Part shown: positions 16,370-24,439 of the stretch, in pieces
Layout: every line of letters begins with the position of its first letter
How positions within the stretch are numbered: position 1 is the stretch's first letter
From: an uncultured Lentisphaerota bacterium
GTDB lineage: Bacteria; Verrucomicrobiota; Lentisphaeria; Oligosphaerales; CAITYL01
Length of the DNA stretch: 41,619 bases
Reading direction: 5' to 3'
Assembly (NCBI GenBank): GCA_903894975.1
Contig: CAITSE010000109.1
Span: 1-41,619, forward strand
Made by a program: the position numbers and the translations under genes
Notes under the pieces: generated by a model
What the model saw: the letters and a program-made list of their open reading frames with translations, nothing else
What the model was told of the DNA's origin: nothing
Databases searched by the model: none

Positions 16370-18361
16370 TTATCCCTCACCGGCCCGATCCAGTTCCTCG
16401 CCGCAGCGAACCAGCCGAGCACTGTTGAAAACCACAGCCATCGTGCCGATGATATGCACCACGGCAGCAGACACCGGGGTCAGCCAGCCAACGGTGGAGA
16501 GATAGAGGCCGCCCAGAATTACGAGCAGACCAAGAACCAGATTCTGGCGCATTAGCGACTGGGTGCGACGCGACAGGGAAATCAGGAACGGAATACGTCT
16601 CAAATCATTGTTCATCAGCGCGATAGATGCACTTTGCACCGCCACGTCACTGCCGAGAACGCCCATGGCGATGCCAATGTCGCCCGCGGCCAGGGCCGGC
16701 GCGTCATTGACGCCGTCACCGACCACCGCCACCAGATGCCCACGGCGTTTAAGTTCCTCGACGACGGCCACTTTTTCCTGCGGCAGACAGCCGGCGCGAA
16801 CTGTGGTAATTCCGAGTTTTCCGGCCACGGCCTGGGCTGCGGATTCGTTGTCGCCGGTAACCATGCAAATTTCGCGCAACCCCTGGGCCCGAAGCGCGTC
16901 CACGGCAGCTCTGGCGGCGGGGCGCACGGCGTCACGCAGGCCGATCCAGCCGAGAACCCGGGCGCCGCGGGCAACGTAGACGATGCTCATGGCCCGCGTA
17001 TCCTCACCGGGAACGGGAACCGCGTCAACAGGCAGCCCTTCTTCACGCAGCCAGGTCACACGGCCGACGCGGCAGACCTCGCCGCTAAACGTCGCGGTGA
17101 CGCCCTTGCCGGCGGTTTCCTTGAATTCGCCGGGAGCCTGCCAGCGGACGCCAGCGTCCTGGGCCAGCTTGCGCAAGGCCTGGGCCGCGGGATGATTGCT
17201 GTTGGCTTCGACGGACGTGGCAGTCTCCATGAGTTCGGCCAGTTCCACGCCGGGCGCCGGGTGGAGCTTGGCCACCTCCAGCACGCCTTCGGTGAGGGTG
17301 CCGGTCTTGTCAAACACCACGGCCCGGATTTTGGCGGCCAGCTCAATATGCGTCACATCCTTGATCAGAATGCCCAGACGCGCCGCGGCGGCGATAGCGG
17401 CGATGACCGCGGACGGCGTGGCCACGACCAAGGCGCAGGGACAGGCAATGATCAACACCGCAATCACCCGCGATAAATCGTTGGTGAAGAACCAGACCAG
17501 GGCGGCCAAAGACAGGATCGCCGGGGTGTAAAAGCCGACATACCGGTCGATCATGCGCATGATCGGCAGGCGCGAAGATTCGGCGGCGACAATGAGGTCC
17601 CGGACCTTGCCCAGGGTCGTGTCCCGGCCAACGCGGGTGACACGCACGTCCACCAGCCCGGTCAAATTCTGGGTGCCGGCAAAAACTTCCGCCCCGGGCG
17701 TCTTGTCCGCCGGCAGCGATTCACCCGTGATGGAGGCCTGATTCACCGTAGTGGTGCCGGTGAGGACGACGCCGTCGGCCGGAAAATTTTCACCGGGACG
17801 AATGCGGCAGACGTCATCGATATGCAGTTCCGTGACGTCAACCATTTCCTCTTCACCGCCGTCCCGCCGGACGCGGCGGGCCTGGCGCGGCGTGAGCCGG
17901 ACCAGCGCCTCAATGGAGGCCTCGGCGCCAATGGCGGTCTTCTGCTCCAACGTGATCGAAAGCAGCATGAGGAAGGCCACCGCCCCGGCGGTGCGGTAAT
18001 CCTTGATGGCAAATGCTGCCAGCAGCGCCAGCGACACCAGTTCGTTCATGTAGACCTTGCCGCGCAGCAGATCCTTGACCGAGGTCCACAGAATCGGGGC
18101 GGACAAAATCAGGGCGCCGGCCAACGCGCTCAGTTCCAGCGCGAACGGATCCAGCGTACCGGGCAGGAAAAAACCGCCGAGGTAGGAATTGAGCACCAGA
18201 ATGCCGCCGGTGATAGCCACGCCCAAGCGCACCGTCTCGTGGGAGTGCCCATGGTCATGACCATGCCCATCGTGACCGTGATCGTGGTCGTTCCCGCCGC
18301 AGCAGGCACAGCCCGCGCCGGTGCGCTTCTCAAACGTTTCGCTTGGTTTCCGGCCCAGCAT
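16370..18361 (-). CDS. P1B-type heavy-metal-transporting ATPase with Cys/His-rich N-terminus
   Basis: 663 aa. Ion motif CPC (307-309, in IIACPCALVVATP), actuator TGES (212-215), phosphorylation site DKTGTLTEG (Asp351), the HP motif in SNHPAAQAL, and the hinge GDGVNDAPALA are all present. There is no N-terminal HMA ferredoxin-like domain. Instead the first ~42 residues carry GCACCGG and a His/Asp/Gly stretch (HDHGHDGHGHDHGHSH) that should bind metal. The last helix has HIIGT rather than the Asp-Gly of classical Zn/Cd pumps or the motif of Cu pumps, so Zn/Cd/Co-type export is likely but not certain. It begins 38 bp after the third SPFH gene, probably in the same transcript. Confidence -1.
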   Translation of the reverse strand: MLGRKPSETFEKRTGAGCACCGGNDHDHGHDGHGHDHGHSHETVRLGVAITGGILVLNSYLGGFFLPGTLDPFALELSALAGALILSAPILWTSVKDLLRGKVYMNELVSLALLAAFAIKDYRTAGAVAFLMLLSITLEQKTAIGAEASIEALVRLTPRQARRVRRDGGEEEMVDVTELHIDDVCRIRPGENFPADGVVLTGTTTVNQASITGESLPADKTPGAEVFAGTQNLTGLVDVRVTRVGRDTTLGKVRDLIVAAESSRLPIMRMIDRYVGFYTPAILSLAALVWFFTNDLSRVIAVLIIACPCALVVATPSAVIAAIAAAARLGILIKDVTHIELAAKIRAVVFDKTGTLTEGVLEVAKLHPAPGVELAELMETATSVEANSNHPAAQALRKLAQDAGVRWQAPGEFKETAGKGVTATFSGEVCRVGRVTWLREEGLPVDAVPVPGEDTRAMSIVYVARGARVLGWIGLRDAVRPAARAAVDALRAQGLREICMVTGDNESAAQAVAGKLGITTVRAGCLPQEKVAVVEELKRRGHLVAVVGDGVNDAPALAAGDIGIAMGVLGSDVAVQSASIALMNNDLRRIPFLISLSRRTQSLMRQNLVLGLLVILGGLYLSTVGWLTPVSAAVVHIIGTMAVVFNSARLVRCGEELDRAGEG

Positions 18362-18399
18362 GTTTGCTCAATTCCCTAGTCTGAAAGGTTCTAATTCAA

Positions 18400-19605
18400 C
18401 TACGGCTGCCCGCCCGCTTCCGGCGTCTTCTTCCGGGGCGGCTCCGGACCGAGCAGGAGGCGAACCTCCTGTTCACCACCGTCGCGGACATGGGTCACAT
18501 AACGCGCCTCGGCCCGGCCCAGCGCCTCGCGGACAGCGTCGGCGTGGAGCGAGACCAGCATGGTGTCGGGATTTTTCTCGTATTCGCTGAGAACGGTCTC
18601 GAAATAGTCCGCGGCGGCGCGAATGCCGGCCACGGTGCGGGTCTGATAGGCGCGGGCGTCGCTGAGGACTTTCGTCTTCCGGCCTTCGGCTTCGGTGATG
18701 ACCTTGTTTTCGTAGGCGCGGGCCTTGTCGATCTCAGTCTGCCGATCGGTGGCGGCGTTGAGCACATTGCGGAAAGTCGCCTGCACCGAGGCCGGCGGCT
18801 GCACTTCGACCAGGCTCACCTGCTGCACCTCAATACCCACATCCAATGTTTCCAGCGCCCGGATCACCCGTTCCTTCACCGCGTTGTTCAAGCTGACGCC
18901 GCGGGCGCCAGCTTCGCCGCCCTTGGCCGCGCCGGGCCGGAAAACATCTTCCACGGGCCAGGCCCCGACTTCGGCTACGGCGGCATCCTCCAGCAGACAT
19001 TGGATCAGGAAGTCCACTCCTTCTTTCGCCACCGGCCCGCCGCCAGGCCCGGTCGCCGTGGCCGGATTGTCGGCAAAAGCCAGGTAATAGCGCCGGGCAT
19101 CGCGCACCCGGTAGGTCAGGGTCCAGACCGTATGCATAATGTTAGCGTCACCGGTCAGCAGGTACCCGTCCTGGCCGGGGCGCAACGGTTGATCCTCAGG
19201 CGGGGGCGGCGCGCTTTCCTTGTTCTCCAGCCGGTTCGGATCCAGCTTCGGCGCAAACTGCCGCGTGGTGAGGGTGACGGAGCGCTGGGCCGGAATCTTC
19301 CGAACCTCGTCCACCGGATAGGGCCAGGCCCAGTACCAGTCGCCGCTGCGCAGGATTTCCTGCCCGTCCTTGATCACGAGCTTGCCGAAACGGAACAGCA
19401 TGGCCTGCTGGTCCACCTTGACGTAGAACGCGCCGCCGAACAGGCTGACGGCCAGCACGACCACGATAAGCAGCCGCAACGCCTGGAAAAAACGTCCCAC
19501 GGTGCGCATGAGCGCTTCCAGGCCGGCGTCGCTGGCGGCCGGCGCGGCGGCGGGGATCGGAGACGAAAGTTTTTCGAGTTCCGGAGCCTTCATGGGCGGC
19601 GTCAC
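18400..19605 (-). CDS. SPFH/Band 7 membrane protein, HflK/HflC-like (third of three)
   Basis: 401 aa. A cytoplasmic N-terminal stretch of ~40 residues is followed by one transmembrane helix (RLLIVVVLAVSLFGGAFY) and an SPFH domain beginning VKVDQQAMLFRFGKL. A charged helical segment (TDRQTEIDKARAYENKVITEAEG) is typical of HflK/HflC. HflKC complexes form large membrane cages around FtsH and modulate its proteolysis. The ATG overlaps the previous SPFH stop by 4 bp. The C-terminal ~70 residues (RLLLGPEPPRKKTPEAGG) look disordered. The P-type ATPase gene follows by 38 bp. Confidence -1.
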   Translation of the reverse strand: MTPPMKAPELEKLSSPIPAAAPAASDAGLEALMRTVGRFFQALRLLIVVVLAVSLFGGAFYVKVDQQAMLFRFGKLVIKDGQEILRSGDWYWAWPYPVDEVRKIPAQRSVTLTTRQFAPKLDPNRLENKESAPPPPEDQPLRPGQDGYLLTGDANIMHTVWTLTYRVRDARRYYLAFADNPATATGPGGGPVAKEGVDFLIQCLLEDAAVAEVGAWPVEDVFRPGAAKGGEAGARGVSLNNAVKERVIRALETLDVGIEVQQVSLVEVQPPASVQATFRNVLNAATDRQTEIDKARAYENKVITEAEGRKTKVLSDARAYQTRTVAGIRAAADYFETVLSEYEKNPDTMLVSLHADAVREALGRAEARYVTHVRDGGEQEVRLLLGPEPPRKKTPEAGGQP

Positions 19606-20573
19606 TTCTTTTCCGGAGTGGCGGCTTTGACCGGGGCGGCGGCGGGGCGCAGGCGCGCCGCATCCGGCCGGAGCAGATCGTACGGCGGCGTGTTGGTGTC
19701 CAAAATCAGGGTGGTCTTCTCATCCACCGCCTGGCGCAACGCCTCCAGCTTGCGCAGAAAAACGGCCAGTTGCGGATCTTTCTGGAACACGGCGTAAGCG
19801 GCGGCGGCGGTGCGGTCGCCCTCGGCGCGGAGCTGCATACCCGCCGCCTCGGCCTCGGAAAGGATGCGACTGACCTTAACGTCCGCCTCGGACCGGATCT
19901 TCTGCGCATCGCGGGCGCCCTCGGCCCGATAGGCGTCGGACTTGCGCTGCCGCTCGGCCCGCATGCGCTCGAACACTTTCATGGTCACATCCTCCGGAAA
20001 GCCGATGTGCCGGAAGCCGATGTAACGGACTTCAATGCCGTATTTCTCCATCGCCACTCCGGAGAGTTCACCCAGGATTTCCTTTTCCACATCCGGAATC
20101 CGGACCTTGCCGGGATCGGTATTGATCAAATCGCTCAAGGCATGCCGGCCCAGCACGTTGTTGCGGCCATTGCGCACCAGATCATCCAGCTTATTTTCCG
20201 CCTCGGACACCGTGTTGACCGCCTTGAGGTAGGTCACCGGTTCGCCCACGCGCCAGACCACGAAGGTGGTAACGATCACCGGGAAGTTGTCCGCCGTCTG
20301 CACCTGTTCCACATTGCCCTTGCGCAGGTCGTAGCACTGCATGCGGCCGTCGTGCCGCCAGACCTCGTCGATCAACGGCAGCTTGACGTGCGCGCCGGGC
20401 TTGAAGATTTTCACCGCGCCGCCGGCCTCGGCCAGGGGTTTGCCGAAGCGCATGACCACGGCGACCTCGGTCTCCCGAACCTGAAAGACCACCAGCGCCG
20501 CGCCGAAAATCACCGCCACCGCCAAGCCCAATGCCAGCGCCGGCCAATGTTGCCAGAAAGTGCGTTCCGCCAT
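19602..20573 (-). CDS. SPFH/Band 7 membrane protein, HflC-like (second of three)
   Basis: 323 aa from MAERTFWQHW; GGAG lies nine bases upstream, which favours this ATG over an earlier one at 20588. One N-terminal transmembrane helix (LALGLAVAVIFGAALVVFQV) precedes the SPFH domain (RETEVAVVMRFGKPL). The order of features and the segment GIEVRYIGFRHIGFPEDVTMKVFERMRAERQRK are very close to HflC, including the ERMRAER helix. It probably pairs with one or both neighbours in an HflKC-like ring. The start follows the large SPFH gene by 73 bp; the stop overlaps the next start by 4 bp. Confidence -1.
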   Translation of the reverse strand: MAERTFWQHWPALALGLAVAVIFGAALVVFQVRETEVAVVMRFGKPLAEAGGAVKIFKPGAHVKLPLIDEVWRHDGRMQCYDLRKGNVEQVQTADNFPVIVTTFVVWRVGEPVTYLKAVNTVSEAENKLDDLVRNGRNNVLGRHALSDLINTDPGKVRIPDVEKEILGELSGVAMEKYGIEVRYIGFRHIGFPEDVTMKVFERMRAERQRKSDAYRAEGARDAQKIRSEADVKVSRILSEAEAAGMQLRAEGDRTAAAAYAVFQKDPQLAVFLRKLEALRQAVDEKTTLILDTNTPPYDLLRPDAARLRPAAAPVKAATPEKK

Positions 20574-20646
20574 GTTGCCCGTCTCCATATGCCTTGTCAA
20601 CAATCCCGAACCGCCGACCTATCCCCGCGGGGGGACGGTTCGCCGG

Positions 20647-22629
20647 TTATTTTTTATCCAAGTCCAAGTCCAGCAGATCCGGCCTGAGCTTTTTCTCCAG
20701 ATTCAGCACTGTCACCTCGCGGCTGGCGGCGCCGGTCACGATATACTTGCGAACGCCGCGGCCTTCGCCCAGCAGAATGTCCAGATAAGAATTCAACATA
20801 TACAGCTCCGGCGCGGCACGATAGGCCAGAAGCTGCGACTCGAAGCGGCCGGCCTCGGCCTGGGCCACCTGGACCCGCTGCTGCCGGTACCCTGTCGCCG
20901 CCGCCTGCATGACGGCCGCCATCGCCTCGCTCTGGGCCACGGCCGACACCGCCCCGGCCTCCGCCTTGAGCGAAAATTCATGTTTCTCCTCCATGGCCCC
21001 GGCCACGGCATCGAACGCCTTGCCAACCTTGACCGGCGGATGAATGCCCTGCAGGCCGATAAACACCACCTCGACGCCCAGGCCGAAGCGGTCCGCCGCC
21101 GCCTGGATGTTCCGGCGTAGCGCCTCGCCTCCCGCCGCCCGGCCATCGGCCAGGATGCGGTTGAAGTCCACGTTCGCCAGGTATAACGTCACCTCGCGGT
21201 TGGCCAGATCCTGAAGCAGCATGGCGCCGTTATGATTGGCATATTGGAAGGCATACAGGTTTTTAACCTTGTAATACAGCGGAATGCTCGCCGCGAGAAA
21301 CTGAACATTGACCGGCAACCGCCGCTCACCAACTTCGCTTGCCGCCTTCACCCCGGCCGCATCCGCCGCGACAATCGGAGCCGTCGCCACGATAAAATTA
21401 AACTCTTCTTTGTTGTGCGCCTTGCTCCAGAGCATGACCCGGCCGGTAGGATCACCCATCTCCTCGCCTTCGCCCGGGGGGGCGTCCTTGACGTCCGTGC
21501 TGCTGCCGGGAACATATCCGATCGGGAGTTCCTGAACGCGTTCGACGGCGAACAACCCCACCGTGTCCACCGGCCACGGCAGTTTGACGTGCAGGCCCGG
21601 GCCGAGCGGCGTCGGCGTGATCACGCGGCCCCAGCGCAGGACCAGGGCATTCTGCTCCGGCCGCACCACCATGACGCAGGTCATGAGCCAGAACAGTGCG
21701 GCCGCCACCGCGGCAAAGGGAATGACCGTGCGCTCCAGAAAGCGGTAGAGCCAGGCGTCGGACACCTTGAACCCGAATTGATAATCGAGCGCGACCGCCA
21801 CATTCCGGGCCACGCCGCCCGGTTCCGTGACCAGAGTCAGCAACCGGCTCTCCGGCATGGGCCGCTCTTCTTCACCGGGCGTCCGCGGCCGGTACCAGTC
21901 GATGATCACGTTCACCAGCAATTCGGCGGCAAACAAGGCCAGCGTACCGAGACCGATGCAGGCGGCGCGCAAATCCGGCCGGAACGCGGCCAGCTTCCAC
22001 TCTGGATTCAGCAGGAAAATCGCCGCGCCGGCCAGGCCGGTCAAGGCCCCGGCCAATAGCAACCATGTCGCCGCCGGCCGCAGCCAGCGGCAGCCGGACG
22101 CGCGTGAAGCGCCGTTGAAATAGCTTCCGGCCAGAACCGCGCCGGCGGCCAGAGCCAGCGACAACAGTCCGTTCTGCACCGGATTGAGAACTTCGGGCGG
22201 TGCAGGCAGCAGATTCCACCGCCGCCAGAACTGCCACACCGCCACACCCAAAAGCAGCGCCGCCGCGGCGGCCGCCGCCGGCACCAGATATTTCAGATAG
22301 GCCTGACTGGCGCGGGCGGCGCTTTTGAGCGCCTCATCCCCGTCGCGGAACAATTCGCCGCCGGCGCCGCGGCCGGCCCGCCATGCGGCCACCGCCGAAG
22401 CCTCGTCCGTTTCGCGCCGGACCAGGCGCAACCGGCCCCAGCCCACCAAGGCCAGGGCCACGCCGCCGGCCGCCGCCAGGACGGCCGGAATCAACGCCAG
22501 CGATTGGGACAGCCCCGCCAGAATCCAGACGGGAAGCAACAACGCCACCGCCGTTCCGGCCAGCAGCGCCGCCATCATTTCCGGGCGGTCGGCCCGGTTC
22601 GCAGACAAATCTGTTATGGGTTCAGCCAT
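20647..22629 (-). CDS. Polytopic SPFH/Band 7 protein with seven predicted membrane helices (first of three)
   Basis: 660 aa, much longer than HflK (about 420). The first ~335 residues hold seven hydrophobic segments in roughly three blocks, the last being VIPFAAVAAALFWLMTCVMVV. The SPFH domain follows directly (VRPEQNALVLRWGRVITPTPLGPGLHVKLPWPVD), then a helical region (AGAVSAVAQSEAMAAVMQAAATG) and a Lys-rich C-terminus. The SPFH part resembles HflK. The polytopic N-terminus resembles the extra membrane domains of HflK-like proteins in some PVC bacteria (recollection, not checked). It heads the three-gene cluster; the region upstream holds a long inverted repeat. Confidence -1.
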   Translation of the reverse strand: MAEPITDLSANRADRPEMMAALLAGTAVALLLPVWILAGLSQSLALIPAVLAAAGGVALALVGWGRLRLVRRETDEASAVAAWRAGRGAGGELFRDGDEALKSAARASQAYLKYLVPAAAAAAALLLGVAVWQFWRRWNLLPAPPEVLNPVQNGLLSLALAAGAVLAGSYFNGASRASGCRWLRPAATWLLLAGALTGLAGAAIFLLNPEWKLAAFRPDLRAACIGLGTLALFAAELLVNVIIDWYRPRTPGEEERPMPESRLLTLVTEPGGVARNVAVALDYQFGFKVSDAWLYRFLERTVIPFAAVAAALFWLMTCVMVVRPEQNALVLRWGRVITPTPLGPGLHVKLPWPVDTVGLFAVERVQELPIGYVPGSSTDVKDAPPGEGEEMGDPTGRVMLWSKAHNKEEFNFIVATAPIVAADAAGVKAASEVGERRLPVNVQFLAASIPLYYKVKNLYAFQYANHNGAMLLQDLANREVTLYLANVDFNRILADGRAAGGEALRRNIQAAADRFGLGVEVVFIGLQGIHPPVKVGKAFDAVAGAMEEKHEFSLKAEAGAVSAVAQSEAMAAVMQAAATGYRQQRVQVAQAEAGRFESQLLAYRAAPELYMLNSYLDILLGEGRGVRKYIVTGAASREVTVLNLEKKLRPDLLDLDLDKK

Positions 22630-22754
22630 GGTGAATCACGAGACCGCCCCGGCCTTCCGGATCCACTCCGGCACCGGGCACGCAACAGTGCGCGCTAACC
22701 ATACTCGCGATTTGCCGCTCCGCAAGGGAATGCGATCATGCTGGCGTAATCCCT

Positions 22755-22933
22755 CAGATGGGAGGGGGCGAGAGTTGAAAAGGTCTGTGGCTTGTGGCCT
22801 GTAGGCCTGTGGTAAAGCATGGACAGGGATGTGGACGGGAACGAAAATCGGCTTTCCCGCCTTCCTCTTCACCACAAGCCACAGGCCTACAGACCACAGA
22901 CCCCGTCTCGCGTTTTGGACAATCCCCCATCTG
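22755..22933. repeat. CTGTGG/CCACAG inverted word repeat upstream of the SPFH cluster
   Basis: The 340-bp spacer between the SPFH and LarA genes holds no gene. An outer pair CAGATGGG/CCCATCTG (about 22755 and 22926) encloses GTCTGTGGCTTGTGGCCTGT (22783-22802) followed by AGGCCTGTGG, and on the other side ACCACAAGCC...ACAGACC (22871-22901). The arms are built from the same short words in permuted order. Both neighbouring genes are on the minus strand, so it sits at the 5' side of the SPFH gene and the 3' side of... no, the 5' side of the downstream transcript only; its role is unknown. Confidence -1.
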
Positions 22934-22969
22934 TAACTAACTCTATTACCATAGCTTATACCACCCAAG

Positions 22970-24268
22970 TCAAGTAAGCATGACGTACGGGCCATCCGGA
23001 ATCACGGCCACCCGCGCGCCGGGATGGTCGCGGAGAAAGTCGTCGAGGAACCGCTGCGCCCGTTCCCGGGCGTCGCCGGCGCCCTCCACCGGGGTGACGC
23101 TCAGGCGGCGCTGGGTTTCCAGCGGGATGCCGTCCGAAACGAAACGCAGCCGTTCCACGCCAGTCATGGCCAGCGTACGGCACTGCATCTGATACTGCCA
23201 CTGGTCAAGCTTGGTGTGATCGCGGCTGGCCCCGGCATCACGCAGAAAAGCGCGCCAGTCATTGGCGTAATGGAGCATCAATTCCGCATAGGCCCGGCTG
23301 CCCAGCCCTTCGCCGCAGTGCGCCGCGACCAGCAGGGTGCTGCCGGCCGACAGCGCCGGCAGCGCCGTGACCATGCCCTTGACCGTCTGGTAGAAAGTCT
23401 GGTCCAGCGGAAATCCGCCGCCGTTGGTGACGACCAGGTCATAAGGCCCGCCGGCAGCGGCCGTGGTCCACTCCGCCACTTGGGCGCAGCCGTGGGCGTG
23501 GGCCGCCTCCAGATCGCCGCAGCAGACCGCAGCGATTTTCCGGTCGCGGGCGAGCGCCACGTTGAAGAGAAAATCGACGCCGACCGCCCGGGCAATGTCC
23601 AACGCGATGGCATGGCAGGGATTACCCTCCAAGTTGCCTTCCCGGGCGCGGGAGTCGGCCAGGGTTTCAAAGCCGTGAAACCGTTGCACCGTCGCCAAAT
23701 CCACCAGCGCCGGGCAGACGCCCTTGCGCCCGCCGGAAAAGCCTGCCATGAAATGGGGTTCGATAAAGCCGGTGACGATGCGGAACTCCGCCTCCGCAAA
23801 GCGCCGGCAGACACTGACCGGCGGTTGTTCGCGAATGCACACCAGCGAGGCGGCGTCATGGGCGTTATGATCCACCACCTCGACCCGGGCGCGGATCTCC
23901 GGGCCGACCAGCGCTTCCAGCTCCACCGGTGTGCTGTGCCGATGCATGCCGGTGCCGACAATGATGACGACCCGTCCGTCTGGGATGCCGCAGTCATTGA
24001 GCGTCCGCAACAGGTGCGGCAGGAATATGGCGTTAGGCACCGGCCGGGTGACGTCGGAAATAGTGATGGCAACGGTGCCGGGCCGGCGTTCGCGCAACAG
24101 CTCCGCCAACGGCTTGGAACCGATCGGGGCCGCCAGAGCGGCGCGGATCGCGGCGTCCGCGTCCGGCAACGCAGGGATGGGCTTGCCTTCCAGGACGGCA
24201 GCGTCCCCGGGCAGGCGCAATTCCATCCCCGTCTTGCCGTAGAGCAGATGATGCGTGGAGGTGATCAT
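22970..24268 (-). CDS. larA: LarA-type nickel-dependent lactate racemase family protein (DUF2088)
   Basis: 432 aa. Residues known from Lactiplantibacillus LarA line up with an offset of about two: Asp72 and Arg75 (SDVTRP), His109 (GTGMHR), His172 and Lys182 in EPHFMAGFSGGRK (the Lys holds the nickel-pincer cofactor), and His198. Such enzymes racemise or epimerise 2-hydroxyacids by hydride transfer to the NPN cofactor. Substrates beyond lactate are common in the family, and this one cannot be read from sequence. No larB, larC or larE cofactor genes lie in the window. The start ATG at 24268 has no strong Shine-Dalgarno. An inverted repeat fills the upstream spacer. Confidence -1.
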   Translation of the reverse strand: MITSTHHLLYGKTGMELRLPGDAAVLEGKPIPALPDADAAIRAALAAPIGSKPLAELLRERRPGTVAITISDVTRPVPNAIFLPHLLRTLNDCGIPDGRVVIIVGTGMHRHSTPVELEALVGPEIRARVEVVDHNAHDAASLVCIREQPPVSVCRRFAEAEFRIVTGFIEPHFMAGFSGGRKGVCPALVDLATVQRFHGFETLADSRAREGNLEGNPCHAIALDIARAVGVDFLFNVALARDRKIAAVCCGDLEAAHAHGCAQVAEWTTAAAGGPYDLVVTNGGGFPLDQTFYQTVKGMVTALPALSAGSTLLVAAHCGEGLGSRAYAELMLHYANDWRAFLRDAGASRDHTKLDQWQYQMQCRTLAMTGVERLRFVSDGIPLETQRRLSVTPVEGAGDARERAQRFLDDFLRDHPGARVAVIPDGPYVMLT

Positions 24269-24328
24269 GGCCGACTTTTTGTTAGCCGGATCTATTCATG
24301 TGAAGACAGTCGTTGATCCCGCCATAGG

Positions 24329-24420
24329 GAATCCTTTTTTGCCGCAAAAGAACGCATAGATCGCAAAGAATTGTGGAATCCTTTTTTGCGTTCTTTGCGC
24401 TCTTTCGCGGCAAATTCTTC
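24329..24420. repeat. GCAAAGAACGC inverted word repeat
   Basis: Arm one (24340-24370) begins TGCCGCAAAAGAACGC and arm two (24386-24416) is its imperfect reverse complement (GCGTTCTTTGCGCTC...GCGGCAA), with a short loop. A direct repeat GGAATCCTTTTTTGC starts both halves (near 24329 and 24375). The hairpin lies between the S1-protein stop and the LarA start, both on the minus strand. Confidence -1.
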
Positions 24421-24439
24421 CGGCTTGCCGGCCAGTCGC

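Noticed and set aside
22755-22933. CRISPR-like repeats
   Set aside because: Words repeat in inverted and permuted order without regular repeat-spacer units; no cas genes in the window.
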